Source of the DNA: Oscillospiraceae bacterium
GTDB lineage: Bacteria; Bacillota; Clostridia; Christensenellales; Aristaeellaceae
NCBI GenBank assembly: GCA_031255415.1
Contig: JAIRSO010000005.1
Coordinates: 62,001 to 126,000 of the forward strand
Direction: 5' to 3'
DNA length: 64,000 nucleotides
Of the stretch, positions 29,781 through 39,806 are shown in pieces (position 1 is the first letter of the stretch; every line of letters begins with the position of its first letter). A program made the translations under genes and the position numbers. Below the pieces are notes generated by a model that was not told the origin of the DNA, searched no databases, and saw only the letters and a program-made list of their open reading frames with translations.

Positions 29781-30449
29781 ATGCGCGTGTGGCGGAGGCC
29801 GGCGGCCTTGGTTTTAGCGGCGCTGTCTTTGACCGGCGGCCTGGGCGCGTGCGCGCCAGTCGATCCCCCGCCCGCTTCCGAAGCCAGCCGTTTCAAACAG
29901 GAATATGAGATCCTGAACGGACAAAGATCCTTGGACGGAGACAGTGTATACCATACTGTAACCGTGCCGGACGGCGCGCGCGTCATCTATGCGGACGAAG
30001 CCTCCGTGCGTTCGCTGCTAGACGGCGGAACGGGGATACTGTACTTAGGTTTCCCAGAATGCCCATGGTGCCGCACTCTTCTGCCCAGCCTATTCGAGGC
30101 AATTAATCGTCAACAGTACAAAGGCGCCGTTTATTACAACAACACGTTAGAAGGCCGGACAAACCTAAGGCTTGAGGATGGGGAGATCGTTACCGAAAAG
30201 GAGGGCTCGGCTCTATACGAGCTTCTGCTGGAAAAGTTGGGCAAGCATCTAGGCTCTTACGAAGGCTTAGGCGATCCAGCGATCAAGCGTATATATTTCC
30301 CAACGACGGCCTTTATCAAGGATGGTGATGTTATATCCGTCCACCTGGATACGTTGCCCAGCCAGGAGGACGGCTCGCAGCCGCTGACCGACGCGCAGCG
30401 AGAGGAGCTTACCGCCTCGCTGGCTCTAGAAATTCAGGCCATCCAATAA
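29781..30449 (+). CDS. Thioredoxin-like lipoprotein
   Basis: Lipobox LGAC; GILYLGFPECPWCRTLLPSLFEA with CPWC active-site motif; GGAGG upstream. Confidence 0.75.
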   Translation: MRVWRRPAALVLAALSLTGGLGACAPVDPPPASEASRFKQEYEILNGQRSLDGDSVYHTVTVPDGARVIYADEASVRSLLDGGTGILYLGFPECPWCRTLLPSLFEAINRQQYKGAVYYNNTLEGRTNLRLEDGEIVTEKEGSALYELLLEKLGKHLGSYEGLGDPAIKRIYFPTTAFIKDGDVISVHLDTLPSQEDGSQPLTDAQREELTASLALEIQAIQ

Positions 30450-30640
30450 GCCTCGCGTAATACTATTTATCCGTTATCCTGCGCTTCTACGGACAGCCGC
30501 CTCGCCCAATCATCCCACCCATCGCCCCCTCGCCGCAATCTGTAACAGAAAATTTGTTGTTTCGCCAAAATTTTTGCGTAATTTGTCCTTCCCAACGACA
30601 TCATAACGGTGTAGAATAGGGAATCGGGGGGGGGATAATT

Positions 30641-31105
30641 ATGGCAGACGAATACGATAGGTCGGCGTTTGCGCGACGTTTAGTCGAATTGCGCGCGCAT
30701 ACGGGGTTGTCTCAAGCCGCGCTGGGCGCGGAGATGGGTATCTCGCAGCAGGGCGTGGGCAAGTGGGAGTCGGGGCGCAGCGAGCCTAGCATCGAAAAGA
30801 TAGACAAGCTCGCCCGGCTATTCAGCATCACGGCGGACGAACTGCTTGGGCGCGTCGATCTGCCGGAGATGTACTCCCAGCCGATACCCGGCGTGGAAGG
30901 CGCGCGCGCGATAAGCGCCGGCGCGCTGGATACCGATACCGTGCGCCGGCTGGCGAAGGTCGCGCGAGGCGAGCTGAAGACGGGCGCGCAGCTGCGCGTC
31001 ACGCCTGGTCAGCTTGAGGAACTGATCCGCCGCGTGGTGACCGAGGCGGTTCAGGCCGACGGCGCGGCAGATGGGACGAGGGAGCCGCAAGCCCAGGAAG
31101 CATAA
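30641..31105 (+). CDS. XRE-family HTH transcriptional regulator
   Basis: FARRLVELRAHTGLSQAALGAEMGISQQGVGKWESGRSEPSIEKIDKLARLFSITADELLG. Confidence 0.88.
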   Translation: MADEYDRSAFARRLVELRAHTGLSQAALGAEMGISQQGVGKWESGRSEPSIEKIDKLARLFSITADELLGRVDLPEMYSQPIPGVEGARAISAGALDTDTVRRLAKVARGELKTGAQLRVTPGQLEELIRRVVTEAVQADGAADGTREPQAQEA

Positions 31106-31374
31106 GCAGTCGGCCCCGCGCCGTATCGCGCTCGCCGCGCGCGCCTTCGCGCGTGCCCGGGCGCGTCCTTCTAAGCTCAGCCCGCGCCAGCTCGGAGCGC
31201 GAGGTCACCACCACGCGCACGCAGCCGTCGCCCGCGTCGCCGCCGCAGACAAGGATGACCAGATCGTCAACGCCGCTCAACATACAGGCCCCGCTTTCGC
31301 AATAGATTCCATTCCGTAAAGAATTAGCGGTTCGGCGATGGAATCCTTCAAGGCTGCGTATATTTAACAATTAC

Positions 31375-31405
31375 GGAGCCGCCGTCTTTGACAGCGGCTC
31401 CTTTC
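31375..31405. terminator. Hairpin terminator between convergent genes
   Basis: GGAGCCGC-cgtctttgaca-GCGGCTCC-TTTC. Confidence 0.65.
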
Positions 31406-31432
31406 GCTTTGCGTCCCAGCCGTTTACCCGGC

Positions 31433-34400
31433 TTAATACGCCAGATCGAACACTACCTGATCCTGCGCGGCGGGGTTCGGGCCGTTGTAATACGGGTTCG
31501 GCTCGAGGATTATCTGGTTTTGAGTGATTGACCGCACCTTATACGGACCGTTGCCTATGAACGAGTCGGCTCTCTGCGTCCAATACTCGCCGTTGGCCTC
31601 GATCGTCTGCTGCTGCACGGGCGCGAACGTCCACGCGGTCAGCAGCGTCAGGAAGAAGTCGGTTTGTTCCTTGACCCGCAATTCGAGCGTATCGTCGTCT
31701 ATCGCGGTCACGCCCAGAGCGGACTCGTCGGCCTCGCCGTTCATATACTCCTGCGCGCCGTCCAGGTACATGGTCAGAAGCCCGGCGTTCCTCGCGCCGC
31801 TATCCGGAGCCAGTATGCTCCTGTAGGTGTACACGTAGTCCTGCGCGGTAAGCGGCGTGCCGTCGGACCATTTCAGCCCGTCGCGCAGGTTAAAGGTGTA
31901 TGTCAGCCCGTCGTCGCTAACTTCGTATTCCTCCGCGTTCGCGCCCACTTCCTCGCCCGTCGCGGGATCCTTGACTACGAGCGTCTCGAACCCCATATCC
32001 ATCAGAGGTTTAACGGTCGTGTCGTTCGCTATTCTCGGATCAAGGTTTGACGGATCGCTAAGAATCTCCGGCGATAACCGCACCGCGCCCTCGACGGAAG
32101 GCTCGTAGCTCGAGCTGAACAGCCTCGCGCCGCTGAATGTCTGCGGCGAAGAGCTTGTCGATGTACCGGAGTACGTCGATGCGCTTGGCGCGACCCGCGC
32201 GTATGATGTGAACACAACCTCGTGCGTCTCGCTGTCCCTGAACACCATGTTGCCATTCCCGTCCATCGTGCCATAGATGTAGCTTCCGCTCCCGGAACCA
32301 GAACCGGAACCACTGCCGGATGAACCGCTGCCATAGTTCGGCGGGTTGTATGTTCCGCCGGTCGTACCGTCGCCTATGTAGCCGTTCGGGTTGTCCGGCC
32401 CTATGTAGTTCTTCGCGCTGTCATAGTAGCCGCCGTTCTTGTCGCGGTAGTAGAAGCCGTCCCACTGCAACTCTACGTCGGGGTTCGTGCTCCACGGGTT
32501 GTCGGGATCGTCGTCCCAGGAGGTGTTCGGGTTGTCCGCCGCGTAGTCCGGCGAGTCCACGCCCTTGTAGACGTAAGACGGAGCCGGTTTGCTGATACGC
32601 GTGATTTTATTAATAGTCACCGCGCTGCGCACGGAGTACGCGATGTACGAGTTGGACAGCACCGCGCTGCTGGACGGTATGGATATACGCGTTCCGGTAG
32701 TCGTGGTCGTCTTGTTGATCGTTCCGCTGGAGCTGGTTATCTCATGCACCATGAACGATATAAAAGCGTCCGGACCGCCTAAGGAGTCCCAGTTCCAGGC
32801 AAGATAGCCCTTTGGATAGCCGTCGATGAAGCCGTCCTGCGTGAATACCAGCGGGCCTGTGAAGTTTGGGAAATACTTAGACCAGGGAGTTTCAGTATAC
32901 GTCAAAGTGGCGGTATTGCCGACTTGCTTGGTGCCCGCTCCGTCGGGCTCATGGTAGATAGCCCAGTATTCGCCATCCACTATCGGCGAGGTGGAGAAGT
33001 CAAACGTGCTTCTACCCACAAGCTGCGATCCCGGCAGCGAACCGACCACAGCGCCGTTTCCGTCGTAAACAGTCAACATGCCGTCCGGCTTGACCGGGCC
33101 GTCAATCTTTACGCGGATAGACAGCCTGTTCGAGCTTTCCTCGTAGATCGTGCCGGTCATGCTCAACTCAACCGCTTGGGTGATAGTCTCCTTCACCCTC
33201 ATGACCGCGGCCGAAGATTTCTGGCTTTGCACGTATGTGCCGCCGCTGTTCGTCGTCCATGTTTGAGCCTGAACATAGACAACGTCGCCCTTTTCAAGGT
33301 TGTAGCTTGAACCCATCTCTTCGTTAATCTTATCAATCGTGATAGCTACCTTTGGATCTTGATCCAGTATGCTGAAATACCTTGTAACACCGCTGGAATT
33401 CACCACCCATCCAGTGAAATCCACCCTGTAAAGGTCAGCCGTATTACGCAGGTAGACTTCCTGCTTCACCTCGTCGTAAATGAGATCGGGTCCGGCGGGG
33501 TGCGAGTTCGACTCGATACGCAGAGTCCTGACGCTCTCGAGCTTATCACCATTCGGCGCGTTGTTATACGCGCGCACAATCAGCTCATACGGATATTGAG
33601 TCGGTTTGCGGGTGAGGTATTCCGCGTAGTAGTTGTTCAAAGACGTAAGGTCTTTTGGTCCAAGTACACGCGTCTGGGCTGAATTGCCGTTCCTCTCCAC
33701 GATCTCCACGCCGTGCGCGTTGACGATTACCTCAACGCGAATAGTCCCGTCCGCATAATGGTAACGCCAGATAACGGCTGGTGCAACCGGGCTTTTATCC
33801 AATGTTTCCCCACTGGGGATCAACAGCGTATGCTTAGCGGCTTCGCCGATAGTACCATCCGCCGCCACGGGTTGGACTACTACAGTGACCGCCCGGAACG
33901 CTTCTCTAACGCTGCCCGAACCAGCGGCGCTTTCCAGGAGATTCGTCAGATCGAAAAACAGCGACGATGTTCCTTCCGGATTCTTGGTCAGCAACTCTCC
34001 GTTACTATCCGGCTGATCTCTTTTTATTGCGTAAACCGATATCTGATAACCTATAGCGTCTGTCACCCTGTCCCACTTGGCCATAAGCGTCTCCAGATAG
34101 ACGGTCAAGTTGGCGGGCGCGGGCAGCTTTTTATACGACATTGATTCAATTGGGCCGAGCGTTCTTCTTGCTACATTGCCGTTGAGCCGCCACAACTCTG
34201 CAACATAAGTTTCAGGAAGGTCTTGATCGCGAACCCTAAAGTCATAATCAAACTGACTTTCTGAAGACGCAAGAGAACCGCTGCTCTGCCACACGAGATC
34301 CCCGTTTCTTTTTGACACGCGGATTCTAGCGCCGAATCCTTCAACATGAATAAGCGCGCCAGTCTCGTTTTGATCTATTTTTTCGATCAGCGGTATTCTG

Positions 34401-36478
34401 CTAACCCCGTACGTTCCGCCGGGAACAGAACCGTGTCCGCTGTCATTGCTGCCAGACGCAACAGAGTAGCTCCCCCTAGCGCCCGCGCCTACCGACGCGA
34501 TCGTATAGGAAACATAGGAGCCGGCGGCGGGTGTTAACCCGCCGCTTCCCTTGCCAGTCAATAGATCAGGGGTGTCGGTTGGAGCGTTACTCCAGTAATC
34601 AAACGCAACCGCCGCAGGCAAACGCTCCGCCTCGATGAACACATCCTTATCGAACAACACATCATAGGGTGAATCCAGCAGCGTGATTCTGCTGATCTCG
34701 GCGTTGGTGCCGGGGTCTTTCAGAACCAATTCGATCTTATATGCCCATCCGTTGACGTGGAGCGTCACACCATCTTCGGTTTCGTCTACTAGCGAGACCG
34801 TTATGGGGGCGTTCTGTCCGGCTTGCGCATCGGGATCCTCCGGGTCGGGGACGGGTTCTTCGTCTAATGGCTCGTCGGATTCCGATTCATCGTCTAAAAG
34901 CTCGCCAACGTCCAAAACCTCGTCGATAGGCTCATCGTCCGTGGGTTCGGCTTCGGCAGTGGTATCCTCGTCGGGAAGCTCATCCTCGCCGGTGGTTTCC
35001 CCTACCTCGGCGGGAGCATCTCCCTCCACGATGGGCTCATCTTCAGCGGGAGTATCCTCTTCTTCCTCGACGGAAGGAGTTTCTTCTACGACGGGTTCAT
35101 CTTCGGCGGGAGTATCCTCTTCTTCCTCGATAGAAGCAACTTCTTCGTCGGAGGTTTCCTCTACAACGGGTTCATCCTCTGCAGGAGTTTCCTCCACGAC
35201 GGGTTCATCCCCTGCAGGAGTTTCCTCCACGACAGTTTCATCCCCTGCAGGAGTTTCCTCCACGACAGGTTCATCCTCTGCAGGAGTTTCCTCCACGACA
35301 GTTTCATCCCCTGCAGGAGTTTCCTCCACAACAGGTTCATCCTCTACAGGAGTCTCCTCTACAACAGTTTCATCCCCTGCAGGAGTTTCCTCCGCGACAG
35401 TTTCATCCTCCACGGGAGCTTCCTCTACAAGGAGAATCTCCTCCTCGATAGCGGCTAATTCCTCGTCGGATACTTCCCCTTCCGCATCCGCTTCGATCTC
35501 GGTGATAGTGCTTATGGTACTATCTTCGTCGTCAATTTCGGTGATGAAGGTAATCTCTCCATCGTCCTCATCCTCGACGATAACGGCTTCAGAAATGTCG
35601 CTTTCTTCCACCTCGTCGGGTGCGGGCGGATTCGACTCGTCCACTTCGACCTGCGGCTGCGGCGCAGCGTCAGCCGATACGGTAGGCTTCGCTTGCGGAG
35701 CCTGTTCGACTAATTCTGGCGCGGGGGCTTCGGACTCGTCGGCAGCGTCGATATCCTCGACGTTCTCCGCGTCCTCAACATCCTCGACGCCCTCGGCATC
35801 CTCGACGATTTCAAGCTCGACAGGCTTGCCGACGGTCACGGACGCGGATGTTTCCTGCTTATCCCCGTCCTCGCCGTTAACCAGCGTGATCGTAACCCTA
35901 AACGGATACGCCGACGCAACCAATTCCAGCGTCTGCTCAAAGGCCCTCTTCTCGCCCGCTATCCCCGGCTCCCGGAACTTTGTACCCGAAATCTTGCCGT
36001 CGCCCTCGCCCTCCTCGACGGCGACCCTGTAACCCTCGGCTATACCGGTGAACGTGATGGTATGCCGTCCGTCCGCCGTCCATACGGATGGCGAGATGGA
36101 AACGCGCGGCGGTTCAGGCTTCACCGAGGCGGTCGGAGGCGCGCCAATCAGATCCACCGGATCATCCGCCCCACCCGATCCATCCGCGCCGCCCTGCTCG
36201 CCCGTCGATTCCGCGGGAGCCTGACCCGATACAGAGCCTTCCACGCCCGGATACCCACCCGTAGCAGGCGGCTCCTGCGACGATAATATCTGCGCGTCGT
36301 ATACGTTTGTATCCGCCGACCCTTCGCCAGCGGTATCGCCCCAGCCTGGGCTGGTGAGCTCCTCCGTCCGCGCATATGCGGTCATGCCTGTCCCCATTGT
36401 GACCAGGCACGCGGCAGCCAGCACGACGGATAGCAGTCTGCGCAACTCGCTTCTCATGTGTCCCCTCCTTATCCGCAT
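31433..36478 (-). CDS. Large secreted repeat protein with C-terminal partial SBP_bac_5 domain
   Basis: Signal peptide (LRRLLSVVLAAACLVTMGTGMTAYA), acidic VVEETPAGDE repeats, beta-rich mid region, Gly/Ser linker, then OppA-like YEVSDDGLTYTFNLRDGLKWSDGTPLTAQDYVYTYRSIL...IGNGPYKVRSITQNQIILEPNPYYNGPNP..DQVVFDLAY-stop. Confidence 0.85.
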   Translation of the reverse strand: MRIRRGHMRSELRRLLSVVLAAACLVTMGTGMTAYARTEELTSPGWGDTAGEGSADTNVYDAQILSSQEPPATGGYPGVEGSVSGQAPAESTGEQGGADGSGGADDPVDLIGAPPTASVKPEPPRVSISPSVWTADGRHTITFTGIAEGYRVAVEEGEGDGKISGTKFREPGIAGEKRAFEQTLELVASAYPFRVTITLVNGEDGDKQETSASVTVGKPVELEIVEDAEGVEDVEDAENVEDIDAADESEAPAPELVEQAPQAKPTVSADAAPQPQVEVDESNPPAPDEVEESDISEAVIVEDEDDGEITFITEIDDEDSTISTITEIEADAEGEVSDEELAAIEEEILLVEEAPVEDETVAEETPAGDETVVEETPVEDEPVVEETPAGDETVVEETPAEDEPVVEETPAGDETVVEETPAGDEPVVEETPAEDEPVVEETSDEEVASIEEEEDTPAEDEPVVEETPSVEEEEDTPAEDEPIVEGDAPAEVGETTGEDELPDEDTTAEAEPTDDEPIDEVLDVGELLDDESESDEPLDEEPVPDPEDPDAQAGQNAPITVSLVDETEDGVTLHVNGWAYKIELVLKDPGTNAEISRITLLDSPYDVLFDKDVFIEAERLPAAVAFDYWSNAPTDTPDLLTGKGSGGLTPAAGSYVSYTIASVGAGARGSYSVASGSNDSGHGSVPGGTYGVSRIPLIEKIDQNETGALIHVEGFGARIRVSKRNGDLVWQSSGSLASSESQFDYDFRVRDQDLPETYVAELWRLNGNVARRTLGPIESMSYKKLPAPANLTVYLETLMAKWDRVTDAIGYQISVYAIKRDQPDSNGELLTKNPEGTSSLFFDLTNLLESAAGSGSVREAFRAVTVVVQPVAADGTIGEAAKHTLLIPSGETLDKSPVAPAVIWRYHYADGTIRVEVIVNAHGVEIVERNGNSAQTRVLGPKDLTSLNNYYAEYLTRKPTQYPYELIVRAYNNAPNGDKLESVRTLRIESNSHPAGPDLIYDEVKQEVYLRNTADLYRVDFTGWVVNSSGVTRYFSILDQDPKVAITIDKINEEMGSSYNLEKGDVVYVQAQTWTTNSGGTYVQSQKSSAAVMRVKETITQAVELSMTGTIYEESSNRLSIRVKIDGPVKPDGMLTVYDGNGAVVGSLPGSQLVGRSTFDFSTSPIVDGEYWAIYHEPDGAGTKQVGNTATLTYTETPWSKYFPNFTGPLVFTQDGFIDGYPKGYLAWNWDSLGGPDAFISFMVHEITSSSGTINKTTTTTGTRISIPSSSAVLSNSYIAYSVRSAVTINKITRISKPAPSYVYKGVDSPDYAADNPNTSWDDDPDNPWSTNPDVELQWDGFYYRDKNGGYYDSAKNYIGPDNPNGYIGDGTTGGTYNPPNYGSGSSGSGSGSGSGSGSYIYGTMDGNGNMVFRDSETHEVVFTSYARVAPSASTYSGTSTSSSPQTFSGARLFSSSYEPSVEGAVRLSPEILSDPSNLDPRIANDTTVKPLMDMGFETLVVKDPATGEEVGANAEEYEVSDDGLTYTFNLRDGLKWSDGTPLTAQDYVYTYRSILAPDSGARNAGLLTMYLDGAQEYMNGEADESALGVTAIDDDTLELRVKEQTDFFLTLLTAWTFAPVQQQTIEANGEYWTQRADSFIGNGPYKVRSITQNQIILEPNPYYNGPNPAAQDQVVFDLAY
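35150..35440. repeat. 33-bp coding tandem repeats
   Basis: About nine 11-aa units VVEETPAGDET/VVEETPAEDEP, with recurrent CTGCAG. Confidence 0.85.
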
Positions 36479-36512
36479 ACGTGCGGAATGCGTAGAGATT
36501 GTTACAAGCTAT

Positions 36513-36540
36513 ATTATACCACGCCTTCCGATAATTTCAA
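36513..36540 (-). promoter_or_regulatory. Putative vegetative promoter of the 1681-aa protein gene
   Basis: Minus strand TTGAAA (36535-36540) - 16 bp - TATAAT (36513-36518). Confidence 0.65.
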
Positions 36541-36678
36541 GTGTGTATCGAAAGATTTACGAAAATATTTCCTAACCGAAGCGCGCGCCGCTTCGAGCCG
36601 TCTAACGGCTCATGTGTAATGTCTCCGGCTCGCCGTTCATACGGTTTAATTGGACGATCCCGCAAGGAGGAATCAACG

Positions 36679-37557
36679 GTGCTCGAGCGTTTATGGAAAT
36701 GTATAACCGGCAACGCGCGCTGGATCGGCGGATGCCTGGCTATGCTGGCGGTAGGCTGGGCGCTGTCCCCGGCGGCTCAACCGGCGTGGTGGTTCAGGCG
36801 CGCGGAGCCGGAGCCTAGCCCCTCGCCGCCGCCAGCGCCGAACGGCGAGATACTGTTGAGCGACGGCACGCAGGCCGATCCCGCCACGCGCGAGATACTG
36901 CTCTCGACCCCCGTGTACCAGCCGACGGCGGAGGGATCGTTATCCGGTCATATCATCGCCGTCGATCCGGGGCACGGCGGGTACGACGGAGGCGCGCGCG
37001 CAGCGAACCGGGGATTATGGGAAAAGGTGTATAACCTGCGCATCGCGCTGGAACTCAAGGATATGCTGATAGCGAACGGCGCGACTGTCGTCATGACCCG
37101 CGACACGGACGAGGCGCTGAACGATCCCAACCCGCCCGGACGCAAAAAGCGCCAGGACATGGAACGCCGCGCCGAACGCGTGCTGACCCACGGCGCGGAG
37201 ATGTTATTGTCTATTCATCAAAATGATTATCGCGTGGCGTCCCAACACGGCCCGCAGGTGTTCTACCGCAAGGACTGCGCGGCCGGACGCGAACTAGCGG
37301 TACTGCTGCAAACCAACCTCAATGAGGAGCTATACCCAGGCTCGCGCCGCCGCGCGAACGTGGGCGACTTCTATATCAATTCGTTGGGCATACCGTCCGC
37401 GCTGGTGGAATGCGGGTTCCTATCGAACGCGGCGGAGGAAGCGAAACTGCGCGACCCGGAGTATCAGCGGCGCATAGCCCAGGCCATAACCCAATCCGTT
37501 ATAGAATGGTTCGCGCGCGATAACCTTCCGCAGGCCGCCGCGCGCGAAGACAGATAA
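36679..37557 (+). CDS. cwlD: N-acetylmuramoyl-L-alanine amidase (Amidase_3; CwlD-like)
   Basis: IIAVDPGHGGYDGGARAANRGLWEKVYNLRIALELKDML, LSIHQNDY, SALVECGFLSNAAEEAKL; GTG start at 36679 with AAGGAGGAA. Confidence 0.8.
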   Translation: MLERLWKCITGNARWIGGCLAMLAVGWALSPAAQPAWWFRRAEPEPSPSPPPAPNGEILLSDGTQADPATREILLSTPVYQPTAEGSLSGHIIAVDPGHGGYDGGARAANRGLWEKVYNLRIALELKDMLIANGATVVMTRDTDEALNDPNPPGRKKRQDMERRAERVLTHGAEMLLSIHQNDYRVASQHGPQVFYRKDCAAGRELAVLLQTNLNEELYPGSRRRANVGDFYINSLGIPSALVECGFLSNAAEEAKLRDPEYQRRIAQAITQSVIEWFARDNLPQAAAREDR

Positions 37558-37605
37558 ACCCGCGCAAAATCGCATACGCCCGCGATCCATCCGCCGCGCG
37601 GACGC

Positions 37606-38040
37606 TCACCGCCCTCCGGCGAACGCGCGCGCCTTCTCCAGCGCCTCGCGCACCTTCACTACGCGGTCATACGTCTCGTCCACTTTCTGGCGCAGTTCTC
37701 CGATCTTATTCTGGAAATACAGATCGGCAAAGAGGCTGTCGAAGAAGTAATCCGCGAAGTAAGCGAAATCTCCCGCCTCAATATATAAGTGCCCCGGCTG
37801 GCCTACTTGCTTCAGCTCGTCGCCCAGCCTCTGGAGCAATCCGTTCGCCGCGTCCAGATGCGCCTGGCAGTTATCCACCTTCCGATGCTTGATGAACGTC
37901 ACCAGCGCGCCGCCGCCGAATATATCCAGCAGCCCCCAATTCCTCGCGCTGGACAGATGCCGCCGCGCCTCGGACAGACGCCCCAGTATCTCGTCGCAAA
38001 GATCGATCAGGCGATTCGCCTGAGCTATATTTGACTGCAT
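37606..38040 (-). CDS. Conserved hypothetical protein
   Basis: 144-aa helical ORF co-directional with the TPM protein gene, with coding-like composition. Confidence 0.6.
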   Translation of the reverse strand: MQSNIAQANRLIDLCDEILGRLSEARRHLSSARNWGLLDIFGGGALVTFIKHRKVDNCQAHLDAANGLLQRLGDELKQVGQPGHLYIEAGDFAYFADYFFDSLFADLYFQNKIGELRQKVDETYDRVVKVREALEKARAFAGGR

Positions 38041-38118
38041 ATCAGCACCCCGCCGTCCGCGTTATACGCCAAGCCGACCCGGGCGGGCATATACGCCCGC
38101 CCGAAACCGCCGCGCCGA

Positions 38119-39132
38119 TCAGAATTTCCCGCCGTGCCCGCCGCGACCCATATGCCCGCCGCCGCCGCGCGCGCTGCCCCCGAAACCGCCTCCGAACCCA
38201 CCGCCGCGCGATCCTCCGCCGAACCCGCCGCCCATCGGCGGCCTGGGGCCAGGCCTAGGCCCGCGTCCGAATCCCGGCCCCGGTCCGCGCATCGGAGGCG
38301 GGGGCGGGCCGTGGTGGTGGTGATGATAATGACGAGGCCGGAGCAGACTGCCCAGGAAGAACCATCCCCATGGCGATCCGGTTCTGGCATGCGTCGCGGA
38401 CGTATACCGCCTGTTCGCCCCGAACAGGTTCACCAAAACCGCGATGATGATAATGATGACAATCAGCGTCACGAGCAGACCTCCTATCCAAGCGACGCCC
38501 GCGCCCAACATTCTAGGCGCGCCGCCGTAATACGCGCCGTCTCCGCCGCGTCCGTAATCCGCGCCGCTCCCCTCGCCGCCGGACGATCCGCCAGCCAGCG
38601 TCGTACCCAGCGCCTGAGCGGCAGCCTCGCACAACCCTTCATACGCGACGCGCATGCCTTTAGAATAATCCCCGTCCCTGAAGTAATCGACGGCGGGATC
38701 AATAATCCGTTCCAATCGCGACGCGGTCAGCGTGTCCTGCAGCCCCAGCCCGACCTCGACGCGATACTCGCGATCCGCGATCGCCAGCAGCCACAGTATG
38801 CCGTTGTTATCGTCAGCCCGGCCTATGCCCCAGGATTCAAACAACTTGACGGCGTATTCATCCATCGGCATGCCGTCCAGCCCGGCGACCACCACGGCGG
38901 CGGCCTGCGCTCCGGTTTTTTCCTCCAGCAGCATGCCGATCTTACGCATCGCCTCCGCGTCGGCGGACGTAACCCTGTTGGCGAAGTCGTTGACGTATAT
39001 CTGGTACGCCTCGGTCGGGCCGCCGGGCACGTCCGCCAAAGCGGGGAACCCGAACGCGCCCGCGAATCCAACAGCCAGCGTAACGGCCAGCCCGATCAGC
39101 GCCGCGCGCGAGATAACCCGAATGTTCCGCAT
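38119..39132 (-). CDS. TPM-domain (YgcG-type) membrane protein with Gly-rich tail
   Basis: YVNDFANRVTSADAEAMRKIGMLLEEKTGAQAAAVVVAGLDGMPMDEYAVKLFESWGIGRADDNNGILWLLAIADREYRVEVGLGL; TM segment; GGGFGGGSRGGGFGGG tail. Confidence 0.85.
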   Translation of the reverse strand: MRNIRVISRAALIGLAVTLAVGFAGAFGFPALADVPGGPTEAYQIYVNDFANRVTSADAEAMRKIGMLLEEKTGAQAAAVVVAGLDGMPMDEYAVKLFESWGIGRADDNNGILWLLAIADREYRVEVGLGLQDTLTASRLERIIDPAVDYFRDGDYSKGMRVAYEGLCEAAAQALGTTLAGGSSGGEGSGADYGRGGDGAYYGGAPRMLGAGVAWIGGLLVTLIVIIIIIAVLVNLFGANRRYTSATHARTGSPWGWFFLGSLLRPRHYHHHHHGPPPPPMRGPGPGFGRGPRPGPRPPMGGGFGGGSRGGGFGGGFGGSARGGGGHMGRGGHGGKF

Positions 39133-39225
39133 GGCCAACCCTCCTTTTCCCGTATCAGACAACGCGTTAACCCAACCCAGACGGCGCGTTGATCCCGAAT
39201 CGATGCGCGCCCGATCCCCGTCCCG

Positions 39226-39741
39226 TCAATACGAGATCGGACGGTAAGCAACGCCCCACAACCATCTAGTGGGAAGCGCCCGGTATACTCTATTATAGCC
39301 TTCCAAGGTGGCGTTGTAGCTATCCGCGTCTTTATAATTGACGCGGTTGAGCATCCAATCGTCGTATACCGTGCCTTTGTCGGGCGACTCCAGCCTATCG
39401 TTCAAGTCCATCACGGCCTGATGGAGTTGATTAGCCGCGGTATACACCTCCTGCGCGCTGGAATTATCCACGCCGCGCATGCTGATTACCTCCATCGCCC
39501 GCGTCTGCGCTCTGGCGACGGATGAGATATCCGCGCCCTGCGCGTTCGCCATCACGGTATAATTGTTCGCTTTGGAGACCATTATGCTCAACCTATCGCA
39601 CATCATAGCCACCTGTGATGCGACGGGCTCGCGCGCCTCGGACAGCGCGTTCCGATTCCCTCCTATGACGCCTCCCGCTATCATCAGCGACATGAGGATC
39701 GCAGCCGTTTTCTGCGGCATCGATCCGATCTTTTTCAGCAC
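39226..39741 (-). CDS. LemA-like protein
   Basis: N-terminal TM, helical, YNATLEGYNRVYRALPTRWLWG resembles the LemA C-terminal motif; GTG start at 39741 after AAGGAGG. Confidence 0.55.
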   Translation of the reverse strand: MLKKIGSMPQKTAAILMSLMIAGGVIGGNRNALSEAREPVASQVAMMCDRLSIMVSKANNYTVMANAQGADISSVARAQTRAMEVISMRGVDNSSAQEVYTAANQLHQAVMDLNDRLESPDKGTVYDDWMLNRVNYKDADSYNATLEGYNRVYRALPTRWLWGVAYRPISY

Positions 39742-39806
39742 CGCGCCGCCTCCTTTCATTATTATAACCTTTATCCCCGCCGACGGCGGCCTAAACCGCG
39801 CCGACC

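Noticed and set aside
30999-31370. 123-aa minus-strand ORF overlapping the XRE regulator 3' end
   Set aside because: The first part (MLSGVDDLVILVCGGDAGDGCVRVVVTSRSELA) looks faintly protein-like, but the rest is Arg/Pro-rich antisense sequence and no family was recognised; not supportable.
34683-36032. 449-aa plus-strand ORF (Ser/Val/Thr-rich)
   Set aside because: Exactly antisense to the acidic-repeat region of the 31433-36478 gene; the Ser-rich sequence is the complement of GAA/GAG-rich codons.
38134-39192. 352-aa plus-strand ORF
   Set aside because: Antisense to the TPM protein gene with low-complexity sequence.
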